Assembly (NCBI GenBank): GCA_025667525.1
Contig: CM046879.1
Span: 389,383,039-389,447,038, forward strand
Reading direction: 5' to 3'
DNA length: 64,000 bases
DNA from: Glebionis coronaria
Lineage: Eukaryota; Streptophyta; Magnoliopsida; Asterales; Asteraceae
The notes beneath the pieces are model-generated. The model made no database searches. It was not told the DNA's origin and saw only the letters and a program-made list of their open reading frames with translations. The number at the start of each line of letters is the position of its first letter. The first letter of the stretch is position 1. Positions 45,080-56,480 of this stretch are shown here, in pieces. The position numbers and the translations under genes were made by a program.

Positions 45080-45730
45080 ACACTACAAAGACGAGAATTT
45101 AGAGGATTGAAGAAAAGAATTTAGACTAGAAGAAGATTATTTTTGGTATTTTATTTGGTATTGCTCAATCAATAATGATCGATAAAAAAAACAAGGAATA
45201 AGGATAACTACTATGGAAGTAAATTACCCTCGGTCAACTTTGAAACGATAGGTGAAAACCTAAACGTCTCGAGGTTCAATAAGTAAACTACAAAAATAAG
45301 ATTTATTACTACTTGAGTCGGCAAACCAATAATAGGTCGTCCCTCTCAATATACAAACAAGCAAGCGGGGAAACGAGGTGGCACAAAGCACTTAAAAACC
45401 TTTTCCTTAGACGGCTTTTTATAGCACGTCGCCTTATACCCACCTTATAGTTTGTATAAATCGAGTTCAAACTTCTTATTAGTATTTATCTATTTTGCCT
45501 TTTATTTTTGTTTTGGATTCGACTACAATAGCTAGGTGATGAAATCCCAACTAAGGCCTTATTTGAAAAGTATGTAAATTTATTGTTCTACATAATACAA
45601 TATATTATTCACAAAAAACGAGAAAATGATACATACTATATAATAGAAAAATAACAAAACTTTTCGAGGACGGGAAGGGTCTTCAAATCAACGATCAACA
45701 AATCTCCACAAAAGCGAATCGTACACAAGA
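45080..45730 (-). other. 5' untranslated region of element D
   Basis: 650 bp between PBS and gag with no ORF. It shares the GCGGGGAAACGAGGYGGCRC and ACCCACCTTATAGTTYGTAT phrases with A's leader (25132-25220), so part of the leader is conserved between these families. Confidence 0.6.
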
Positions 45731-45748
45731 TCCCCGGCAGCGGCGCCA
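45731..45748 (-). promoter_or_regulatory. Primer-binding site of element D, tRNA-Asp type
   Basis: TGGCGCCGCTGCCGGGGA, identical to element A's, 7 nt from the LTR. Confidence 0.85.
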
Positions 45749-45755
45749 AAATTTT

Positions 45756-48700
45756 TGATGTGTCGAGATATGTATAGTGATAATTAAGATTACGTTATAT
45801 GGTAAATTAGAAAATTACCTTTAGGAAAAAGTAATAGACTAATATTACCAATGACGAATTCAATTAAACACGTGATGAACCAAGTTCGTTGTACACGAAG
45901 ATCGAGTGAATTTGAGACGTTTCGTTTCGTTTTGGACAATTGATTTGAATTGGTTTTCGGTTTTTAAACTAGAAATTAATTCTACCAATTTTAAACTATT
46001 TAAAATTATCCTAAAGTGCATGAATCGTAAACCCCGCTATTATTTAAATCTAAAAACACAATTACTTAAAATTATAAACAATATAAAAATTAAACTAATT
46101 AAAAATCTATAAAAAATAATCTATTTAATAAAAATTAATTTAAATCTATTTTTTTTAGAAATCTATTTTACTTTTTAAACTAATAAAACTTAATTAAAAT
46201 TACTTTAACCAAATTTATATTTTTTAAACTAATTTTATTTAAAATCTAAAATTATAAAAATCTAATTATGAAAATAAACTAATTAAACTTTCTAAATTAA
46301 TAAAAACGTTTTTTATTTATTTATTTTATTTTATTTATTATTTATTTTATTTAAACTAAAGTTTACTTAAAAAGTGTTAAAACTATTTGTATAAACGAAA
46401 ATTAAGATGTAACTAAGTTAAAATCTGCCAGACAGATTACTATATTAATTAAATAAAGGAAAGTAAACTCAAAAGAGCGTTTAGCTCGGTTGGTAAAGCA
46501 TGAGGCCCATGACCAGGAGGTCATGGGTTCGAGTCCTAGGAAGGAACCCATTTTGTGATTATTTATTTTTTTGAAAACTGGAATATAAAGACTCACAGGA
46601 GTGGTCTGATGTGATGCTTATTTATATATAAGCTGTTAGGAAACAGCGAATGGGCTTATCAGATCAATGGGATCTGATAAGCTGATTGCTTGAACAATTT
46701 ATACAGCAAGTTTACTTAAAAACTACCAAACAAAATCACAGACTAATATGAAATGTTTAAAACTGAATATAAGCAAGCTGAGAAAATCATACAATATAAA
46801 CATTCAGACAATCTAAAAAAAATCAAACATGCCAGTCTTAACTTAGTAACAATAACAGCAATCAAAATCAGCTACATCAGGAATCACGCAAGTACATTCA
46901 TAAAAAATCAAGATCAGTAAACCAATATAGCAGGTCTAAACTACTTAAGCTAACAAAACCAACTAATTTGTAGAAGAATAGAATAAACCAGCACTTCAAA
47001 TATTTTAACAATTAAAATCAGTAAAAACTCAGATCATGCCATATCAAAAAACTCTCAGCAAACCAAAGTCGCATCAGCAAAACAAAGAACTAATTAAACT
47101 ATAAAAGATATCCATCATCCTCTCAACATACTGATTATGCATCAACATTATCATGGCAGTCAAATTCTATGACGCCAAAACAGTTAAATCTATAAAGTCC
47201 TAAACAAACTCAACCTTGATCAATCAATTTCAGATTCATAAACAATCACAACTTAACATTAATCAAGCAGATACTAATACGCAATAACTACTCAAGTATT
47301 TAAAGCATATTAACATTTAAACACAGTTTAATCTAAAAACACGTAAATTAAAAGAGATGAGCACCTTTTGAGATTTCCGTTGAGTAGTAGGTTAGCGCTG
47401 AGCTACCTAATAAACAGAATCGACACCGTCACCATCAATCTCCATTCACTAAATCCTCGAACCAGATTCATAAGTAATACTTTCCAGTGGGGAAAGTATT
47501 ATCCCGATTTTTACTCATCTTAATTGACTAAATCTATTTACTAACTTAAATCAACTAACATTAATATTATTATAATAGAATAGATTGAAGAATTAAATTG
47601 TAAAATTTAATTTAAGCAGAAAACAAGACACAAATTTAATTAAACGCAATAAATTTTTTTATTAATAACCAGTTGAGATTACAATACTGACGGAAACAAA
47701 GATTACAAAAATAATCCTAAATCTATTTTACCATTATAACAATAAGTAAAAAAAATGGAATGAATTACAAGTATTTTTGGGGGGTTTTTATAGCCATCCC
47801 CAAGGGCTGTTGAGAGAGAATATCCACATCTTCACCAGCATATTCCATTTTCATCTTGACCCTTAGATCTTCTCTCTCTTCTGTTTGTTTTGATCGGATG
47901 GTGGATAGGACACAACTAGCACACGGATTGCCAACGTGGCATCCGTATGTGCTAGTTGTGTTAGTTTGAAGCCTCCTGATTGGCTGAGTGGGATAAATGA
48001 GGTGTCTCTTCCAATCATATCATGCCACGTATCTCTTTTCTGCCCATCTTCTCTTCCTTAAAATTTGGGGGATTTATTTCCCCCACACTTGAATTGCACG
48101 TGGGAGTGAAAGCCCCATGTTAATTTTGTGATTTACTCATCTAGGGTTTTTTTAAACTGTAACTTTTGCAGGTTATTAGGGGTGAAGAAGAAAGGTAGAT
48201 AGCATAGGTTATATCAAAGGTTTCTTTTATTTAATGTGTGAGAAAGTAATAAAAACGTGTGAATGGTGAATAAAGGGAGTGGGTGAGGATCGTTTAATTT
48301 ATTTTGTGAATTAATGGGAGAACGTGTGGATACACGTGAGTGGTGGGAGAATGTGTGTTGTGAGTATAATATCGGTTTAAGTGAATAACTTTTTCCACTT
48401 ATAAGCTTTTAACTTCCCAAAATCAAAACCCTAATGGGCTTTCAAAACATCTGTCCCTTATTTAACATGGCATTGGGCTTTTAGGCCGAGTATTTATCCG
48501 TTCCAAATCATGGGACAATTTTGGCTTATTTCATTCCAAGTATATATCTTAAAAACCCCTTATTGGGCTTTTAGGCCCAATTGGCAATTGTGGGTCCCAC
48601 TTGGCCCAATAACTCCATATAAAATTAAATCCGCTAAGGACGAGCTCGATTTTGGCTTCTTCAATCTTTTTCTTCAAACTCGTGCCGATATTTGCCGGTT

Positions 48701-48826
48701 TTTGCGAACTTGGTACCTACACACATGAAAACAAGAAACATACACATGCAAGGCAATATTGACACATTTTGTGCACATATTCTTTGTTTTATGATATAAA
48801 TGATATGAGTAAAATCACTCATATCA
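45756..48826 (-). repeat. 5' LTR of element D (3,071 bp)
   Basis: Second LTR copy. tRNA-like segment at 46475-46550, TATA near 47785-47794, U3-start hairpin at 48801-48826. Its last 1,448 bp (47379-48826) recur at 55033-56480. Confidence 0.92.
46475..46550 (+). other. tRNA-like segment in the D LTR (5' copy)
   Basis: A-box TAGCTCGGTTGG (46482-46493, one change from the other copy that still fits the consensus) and B-box GGTTCGAGTCC (46526-46536). On the strand opposite to D. Confidence 0.7.
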
Positions 48827-48831
48827 AAGAT
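48827..48831. repeat. Target-site duplication (AAGAT) right of element D
   Basis: Partner of 34398-34402; copied again at 56481-56485 by the tandem duplication. Confidence 0.92.
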
Positions 48832-49988
48832 CAACAGAAACAACACAGGATCACAGGATCAAAGTAATGAAGTAAGGAGAATGAGAATTGAGTGAACTAA
48901 ATTTTGAGTTTTATTAATGAAGGGAAAATTGGTTACAAGTAGTTGCTAACTAACTAACTGACTCTTAGGTGTTTATCTAGCACCTAAGAGTAGTTACTAA
49001 CTGAATTGAAGAACTAGAAATTGAGAGAAAAGTAAAGTGTGTGTTTTTCACACCTACGAGCTACAAATGCAAATGAGCTACAAATGTCCTATTTATAGAG
49101 TGAGGATGAGATGCTGGTGGGGAGGATGACGTGTTGTAGCCAATCAATGAGCTCCACGTGTCTTCATTTGGCCAATTTCACAATCCAGCTCAATTGGATG
49201 TGAGGAATGGATTCGTCTCTCAAAATGAAGAAGATTTCATGTTCATAACTTTGCTTCATATGCCTTGTAGCAGATTTCCACTCTTGGGTGTGTATGAACT
49301 TAAAAGTGACATGTGGCAATGTATGATTTGTCCTCAGCATTTCACACAGATCGTTATCCAAAAGTGGATATAAGTATTATTGCATGTCGAGATGTCATTG
49401 GTTGAAATAAGTCTTAGTGGCTTTTACTGTTAAGATACTCTTCATAAATGCTGGCGGCGTTAGTTGGGTGACATTGTGATCCTTGTCACCCTTTTTCTTG
49501 ATTCTCATTGGTTCTTGGCCTCTTCACATGGATTAAACACAAAAGTAGTATGAAAATTGGCAATTTCAGCCCCTTGACTTCGGCAGAATCTCCATTTGAG
49601 CTCCAATCTTTATTTCTTTGGCATATTTGATCCTTTAAACTTCAAACTTATTCATGAAGTATCCTTTGACTCTTTGACTTCAATGTTGACCAGATTTGAC
49701 TTTAATCTTGACTTTTCCAAAATTGCACTTAAGTCCTTCATCTTTTGAATGTTGTCAAGATATGTCCTTTGTCTTCTCATGGCTTGTCATTATTGATCCT
49801 TCTCTTGTCTTTTCTTCATCTTTTGGCTTGATTTCACTTGTTTGCTTCAAATTTATATCCTTGTTACCTAAACAAGTACAAACATAAAACATACCACATA
49901 ATACTTCTTTATTGTATAAAAGTTAGGTATTTGCTATGTGTTTTAGGGTGATTTGTTGACTTATTGATATGAGATTTTGCTCATATCA
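48832..49988 (-). repeat. Element E 3' LTR, U3-side part
   Basis: It ends on the + strand at CTCATATCA, followed by the polypurine tract. The first 24 nt on the - strand form a 9-bp hairpin (49965-49988). TATA-like CTCTATAAATAGG at 49088-49100. The upstream part has several GATCC/GGACTT-like phrases. Short ORFs here are not supported. Confidence 0.75.
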
Positions 49989-52042
49989 AATCCGCTACAC
50001 TTGATCATTGCCACTGACCTCATGCAATGCCATATTTTAAAGCACCAATTTACACTTTTCTCATAATTAACCCACCTTGGCTAATATGAAATGCTTTTAC
50101 ACTACTCTACACTATATGATGCATGATTTTGATTTATACAATGCAATGCAAAGGAAATAAATTATATTTATATATTTTTGGATTTTCTTGAAATGGTTTT
50201 AATGGAAATAACTCATAAAGAAATCAATGACTTAGATTAGGGATTTTAGTACCATGAACACTTATCACCCTCAAGTTTCACTTTCCCCATACCAAGCTTA
50301 AAAGCAAGATCATTGTTATCCACAAGTGAAAGTGCGTCAACTTATTCATATTGATTAAGTGTGTTACTCTCATACCCTCCACTTATTATGCCTCTAAGAC
50401 TGGTTATTATTTGAGGAAATTGCTTGAAAGCAAATTTGTCATTATTTAAAGCGTGAAATATAAGAAATGTAAAATCTCAAAATAAGGAAGCACGGTTTTA
50501 ATCCTAAATAATCCTCTCATCCATTACTTGAAAAACCGTCCACAATTAATATAAGTCCGACTCAAGAGTAATAAGTCATTCGCCTTATGGGTAAGATCCT
50601 TATGCCATGCATTAATAACTAGCTACACACTCGCTAAGGAAAGAAAAATAAAACTCACGCAATAATTTACATCCGCCGCCTTTTTGAGACCTTGGATCTT
50701 GAATCCCGCAACCCGTCAAGATAATATTAGATTGGAGAAACTATCAAATCCCCGCAACCCGTCAAGGTAAAACTAGAATTCAATAGATATTATAATTAAC
50801 ACTTCGCTGCCCCTCTTGGGAGTCTTGTATAATTATTATTTTTTTCTTTCTTTTTCTTTTTCTTTCTTTTTCTAGCCAGTCATTTTTTTCATAAGCCGCT
50901 CTTATTTTTTTTATTCCTCACAAAGAAAGTTGAAAAGAATAAAATAAAGAAACACCCGCTAAGTATTAAGCATGGCATAAGTCTAGTACACATAAAACGT
51001 TCTAACTTAGAATCTTAAGACGTACTTATACCAACCATGAATGATTAGTCAAAAATGCATAAGAGACTACAAACCAATTAAAACCGTTCTTGATTATTTA
51101 TTATCATATATACATGCGTTGACAAGAAAGTAAAGGTTACGAAAGGGGATATAAAAGCCACAATTAATGAATATGAGGTTTATCTAGCCCTTTACACTTA
51201 TTTCAAACTCTATCATCTCTTGTTCTCCACAGTTTAAAATCTCAAATAATGAGACTAATGGATGCTTAGCCTAATAAACCAATGAAGGTCTACATGGTTA
51301 AGGATACTAGCTAACGAGTGCTTGGATAAGCAAACTCGGGTTGATTCGAAGTATCCATGGCGGGCCTAATATGTCAAAGAAGTCTAAATTCGTTAAACCA
51401 TATCCTTTATTATACTTTTTCCTTTTATATAATTTTTGATGAAAAATAAAAAATAATATATTCAATGCGAATGTGTTATGCAAATAAAAAATCATTGATG
51501 TAAAAGTTATGAATGCATATTTTTGGTGGCCAAGGTAGATCAAAAATTTGAAAAATGTTTGAAAAATTAATTTCCAAGTTATCATGAAGTCAATAACAAA
51601 GGTCTAGGTAAAGGTCACTTCAATAGAAGACCCCCCTACACTTAAGATAAACATTGTCCTCAATGTTTAAGAGTATTGGAGTAAACTCCCCTATACTTAT
51701 GACATTGCGTACTTTGTCTAACCCAAGCTAAGGAAAGATCAACTATAGTGAATTCTTTTTTAAGCACAATGTGGTTATGAAAAATCACAATAGTCACAAA
51801 GTGAACCGGATACAAGGGCCTCCTCCATAAGCTCCAATTCTCGTGATGAGAGAGCAACCCTACAAACAACATGAAGACAAAAGGAGTCCTCCCCACACTT
51901 ATCCTCAACTTTATACCCTTATTTCTATACTACCACACTCTAAGTCTAAAAACTCTAAACCTAGTTATTCAAGCTTGATTTATGGAGTCTCTAGCTCGAC
52001 TCTTCCCACAATGAATTAATTCATGGGGAAAATAGGGATCTC
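49989..52042 (-). other. Polypurine tract and non-coding 3' region of element E
   Basis: TCAAGTGTAGCGGATT abuts the LTR (49989-50004), with the pre-PPT hairpin CATTGC / GCAATG at 50006-50029. Then about 2 kb without a credible ORF: repeated CCCGCAACCCGTCAAG phrases (about 50707 and 50754), a (TTTCT)n-like tract (about 50838-50876), polypurine-like tracts at 51631-51646 and 51684-51700, the 20-nt palindrome at 51649-51668 and a GAGTC hairpin at 51985-52002. Most of the conserved block seen in A, B and D is missing here. Confidence 0.7.
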
Positions 52043-52143
52043 TTAGACCATTTCCACGGAAATGTCCTCCCCAAAATAGTGCTTAACACGGTGACCATTC
52101 ACTTTGAAATTTGGGCTATTGGGTTGTGACAACTCAATAGTTC
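52043..52143 (-). pseudogene. Element E pol, last 33 codons
   Basis: The frame entering from the F insertion reads [20 protein letters not shown] and ends ...FGEDISVEMV before a TAA at 52043-52045. It matches the integrase tail of A and B ([15 protein letters not shown]). A second stop follows after EIPIFPMN, like B's PMN end, so the TAA may be a late change. The rest of pol is beyond element F, outside the window. Confidence 0.85.
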
Positions 52144-52517
52144 TGTTGTCCCATAATATTATGATGATTAACGATAGAAAATAGATGAAAAGAGATGGAT
52201 TCCTAGAGAGAGAAAGTAGTGACAGAAAGTAGAGAGAGATGATTAACTTGGTGAATATTAGATTAGAAAAAAATTAGAGTTACAAATGACCATCCACCCT
52301 TCCTAACATGCTAGGAAGGGCCTTATATAGTCGGGCTTACTTGTAACCATAATGGGCTATATTGTTTGGACCGGGCTTGTCTTTTGGGCTTTAAGTAGCT
52401 TAAATCCAAGCCCGTGAACCACGACTATTTAACTATCTATTACAACTATCTAATAAATATTAAAATAGAAACATATGACCGAACATTATTGTTTGACTCA
52501 ATATTTTGAGGCTAACA
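52144..52517 (-). repeat. 3' LTR of copia element F (374 bp)
   Basis: - strand TGTTAGCCTC...GGGACAACA. It is preceded by the polypurine tract CATTGGGGGATAT (52518-52530), has a TATA-like CTATATAAGG at 52321-52330, and cuts element E pol, with AGTTC (52139-52143) as the probable TSD copy. The partner TSD is outside the window. Confidence 0.8.
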
Positions 52518-55032
52518 ATATCCCCCAATGTGAGGTCATTCATCTTTGATATTTGTATTCCAATGGAGATTTATGAATTTCGTCATAAATGAGTCTTGAA
52601 TGTGTAACAGTAGTCTTGTTCCTTCATGCTGTGATCTTTGAGCCTTTGTCATTATCTTTCGACTTAGTCTTTTATCTTGGGATCTTCAAATCATTCTTGA
52701 CTTGTCTTTGCCATCTTGCGATCTTGTGTCTTAATCCACATGTTCACACTATTAATTGTTGAATAAGTCTTTGGGCATGAATATGTAGTTTTGAATCTTT
52801 GACTTTGCTGAGTACACCGTGACACCACCTTCTCGAGACAAAACATAGACACGGAATGAATGGCTTTGACATTCGTCCTAAATCGGTAGCATTTTACCTC
52901 CGGTCGGTGAAGACCGTTATACGATATTAAATACCGTACCTGTAATTAGGTATATTCAATTAAGAATATCATTGACAGGGTTTCGCGGCTGTACTAGCCG
53001 TTCTCTTTACGCGACCGTCTAAAAGCAAGACTGCGAACATAAAGAGTAAATCAATTGGATAAATATCCGCTTGATTAAAGTCGTCAATTCAAATTCCTGG
53101 AACAAGTTTGATTCATTAAGAATCTTACCATTTTTGCTTTCCAGTTGACACAAGTTTGATTCATAAGAATCTCACATGTCAGCTACCGTAGCGCTGTTTG
53201 ATGTTGACGCTAGAAGGATTTCCATTCATCACTATGAAAATTAATAAATATCACTCTGAATGTTCTGGCAAGACCATAAAGATACTGCGTACAAACCTGA
53301 AACGAGTTTGAATCAATTCAGAATCAAACCACTGTTGCTTTTCAGTTTTACATATGTTTAATTCATAAGGAATCTTACACATGACCTACCGCAGTGCTGT
53401 TTGATGTTAACACTGGAAGGATTTCCACTCATCATTGTGAATACTAAGTAGTATCATTCTGAGTGTTCTAGCAATATAGCAAGGATATAGCGTAGGACTC
53501 TCTTGATCTTCATCAGTGTGTCCTAACGAGATTTGATTGATCTCTTGGCTCTAGACTCGATTTGTGCACTTTTAATGGTCAGAGGCTGGAGCAGATGCCA
53601 CCTATTCAATATCAACTATCTCGGAATGAGAAAGCTAATAGAAGTCATGTTGTTCTCCGTGACAATAAAACAAACTTCTTTTGAGAGAAGCCTGAGTAAC
53701 TAGGAAAGGGTTGTGCACTTCATCACTGGGTCCATGATGAGATTGTCTTCATGATGTGTTGACCCGGTTTCTGCCTCAGTTGTATGGAGGGCTAATTTCT
53801 TTACACCCTTTATCCTTACATTTCTTTTTCATTCTTCAACCCCTTCAATGCTTACCAAGACATCATTACTAACACCTTGTTGTGATTGTTTCAGTGCTAG
53901 CATCAGTACTTAGTCGGCATTCAGCTACGTTCACATTCTACTCCATCTTTCCTAAGGACTTCTAGTAATCTATTCGATTGTCCATGGGAAGATCCCTCCG
54001 GTTCTGGTTGGATCATAGGACTTAAACCTAACCACCCTTTTGACACCAATAACGTCGTGAATTAAAGATGTTGTGGGTATTTGATCGTAACCATGAAAAC
54101 CACTTTAAATTCTAACAAAGTGTTTGAAAAACATTTAACACCTTGCTAGTTTTATCGTTTCAGAAAAGCTCCCCCTTCACATGTGCATCGATAATCGAAA
54201 GTGTTCCGCACATGTAGGTAAGAGTTAAAGTGCTTGAGTCTTATATAAGATCACATTTTAATCACATTTTCTCCCCTATCTCTAATATATAAAATCTTTT
54301 GATATTAGAGATACCAAATTTGATTAAAATATATTTTGAAAAATAGTCTTGAAATTCTCTGGGAGAAAGATGTGTTAATCTTTTGCATGAAGTTAAAAAT
54401 GCTGCCCCTCAAAAATTGATCGAATTGAATTATCATTGTGAGGATATGATCCACATTTCGCTTTTTGAGGATGGGAGTTGTTGAACGCATAATTTTTGAA
54501 AGATTTTGAATAATCATTGAGAAATTCTTGAAAAAATTGTGTTCAACGCTTTTTGAAAAATCCTATTTCTTTTTGGCGAAGAGGTTTTTTCTGAAGCATA
54601 AACTTGAGTTCATAGACGGTGAATGTCTTGACGAATCCACTCAAGTGTAAGAAGATCTCTCTTCTTTTACTGAGGGTAAGGGTACTAAAGCGTACACTCC
54701 CCCGTGAATTTAGAACCGGGTTGTAATCTGAAAGTGATTACAAGCTATTGTGTTGAGCTCAAAACGTTGAATGTTTTGTGACAAGCTCAACCCAAGATAG
54801 ATTGCTCTACCCGTTGTTGGAAATATTGTCCAAAATAGACAATTTCCTTTAGAAAAGATAGAAATGACATGTTTTGAAAAATATTTACTACTTTCATTCG
54901 AGCTTTATGTACACACCCGTGTCGTTATTGAGCGACATTTCTAGGTACGTCCATATTATCGATACTGAAAGACATGTCGAGAAGAATATTTTTGTATTTT
55001 CAAAGATTTTTAATTTTGTATTTTGATTTTTC
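52518..55032 (-). other. Element F region between pol and 3' LTR (duplicated copy)
   Basis: About 2.5 kb with no ORF above 70 codons, so any env-like gene of the SIRE type is absent or decayed. It contains a diverged 200-bp tandem repeat (53096-53490). Its right end is the duplication junction; the original link to pol is at 62686/62687. Confidence 0.65.
53096..53490 (-). repeat. 200-bp tandem repeat in the F 3' region
   Basis: Two units starting at 53096 and 53296, sharing AAGTTTGAT/ GAGTTTGAAT, GTGCTGTTTGATGTTRACRC and GGATTTCCAYTCATCA in order. They are clearly diverged from each other. Copied at 60750-61144. Confidence 0.75.
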
Positions 55033-56480
55033 GTTGAGTAGTAGGTTAGCGCTGAGCTACCTAATAAACAGAATCGACACCGTCACCATCAATCTCCATT
55101 CACTAAATCCTCGAACCAGATTCATAAGTAATACTTTCCAGTGGGGAAAGTATTATCCCGATTTTTACTCATCTTAATTGACTAAATCTATTTACTAACT
55201 TAAATCAACTAACATTAATATTATTATAATAGAATAGATTGAAGAATTAAATTGTAAAATTTAATTTAAGCAGAAAACAAGACACAAATTTAATTAAACG
55301 CAATAAATTTTTTTATTAATAACCAGTTGAGATTACAATACTGACGGAAACAAAGATTACAAAAATAATCCTAAATCTATTTTACCATTATAACAATAAG
55401 TAAAAAAAATGGAATGAATTACAAGTATTTTTGGGGGGTTTTTATAGCCATCCCCAAGGGCTGTTGAGAGAGAATATCCACATCTTCACCAGCATATTCC
55501 ATTTTCATCTTGACCCTTAGATCTTCTCTCTCTTCTGTTTGTTTTGATCGGATGGTGGATAGGACACAACTAGCACACGGATTGCCAACGTGGCATCCGT
55601 ATGTGCTAGTTGTGTTAGTTTGAAGCCTCCTGATTGGCTGAGTGGGATAAATGAGGTGTCTCTTCCAATCATATCATGCCACGTATCTCTTTTCTGCCCA
55701 TCTTCTCTTCCTTAAAATTTGGGGGATTTATTTCCCCCACACTTGAATTGCACGTGGGAGTGAAAGCCCCATGTTAATTTTGTGATTTACTCATCTAGGG
55801 TTTTTTTAAACTGTAACTTTTGCAGGTTATTAGGGGTGAAGAAGAAAGGTAGATAGCATAGGTTATATCAAAGGTTTCTTTTATTTAATGTGTGAGAAAG
55901 TAATAAAAACGTGTGAATGGTGAATAAAGGGAGTGGGTGAGGATCGTTTAATTTATTTTGTGAATTAATGGGAGAACGTGTGGATACACGTGAGTGGTGG
56001 GAGAATGTGTGTTGTGAGTATAATATCGGTTTAAGTGAATAACTTTTTCCACTTATAAGCTTTTAACTTCCCAAAATCAAAACCCTAATGGGCTTTCAAA
56101 ACATCTGTCCCTTATTTAACATGGCATTGGGCTTTTAGGCCGAGTATTTATCCGTTCCAAATCATGGGACAATTTTGGCTTATTTCATTCCAAGTATATA
56201 TCTTAAAAACCCCTTATTGGGCTTTTAGGCCCAATTGGCAATTGTGGGTCCCACTTGGCCCAATAACTCCATATAAAATTAAATCCGCTAAGGACGAGCT
56301 CGATTTTGGCTTCTTCAATCTTTTTCTTCAAACTCGTGCCGATATTTGCCGGTTTTTGCGAACTTGGTACCTACACACATGAAAACAAGAAACATACACA
56401 TGCAAGGCAATATTGACACATTTTGTGCACATATTCTTTGTTTTATGATATAAATGATATGAGTAAAATCACTCATATCA
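55033..56480 (-). repeat. Truncated D LTR (U3 side) at the start of unit 2
   Basis: 1,448 bp identical to 47379-48826. It includes the TATA box and U3 but lacks the tRNA-like segment and U5. Confidence 0.92.

Larger units (their letters stand above)
34403..48826 (-). mobile_element. Element D, complete but defective Athila-like retrotransposon (14,424 bp)
   Basis: LTRs at 34403-37458 (3,056 bp) and 45756-48826 (3,071 bp), TSD AAGAT, PBS at 45731-45748, polypurine tract at 37459-37474, gag-pol pseudogene at 39438-45079. The LTRs differ by many substitutions and several indels (for example 4 bp near 37024/48385 and a longer one near 35968/47326), so D is older than A. It sits in element E's 3' LTR. 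Its 5' LTR is cut by the start of a 7,654-bp tandem duplication at 47379. Confidence 0.94.
47379..55032. repeat. Tandem duplication, unit 1 (7,654 bp)
   Basis: Repeated directly at 55033-62686 with a constant offset of 7,654 and no difference in any stretch compared. It holds the U3-side 1,448 bp of D's 5' LTR, the D TSD, part of E's LTR, E's interior, F's LTR and F's 3' region. The borders are in D's LTR (left) and F's 3' region (right), sharing one base (C) only. Confidence 0.93.
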
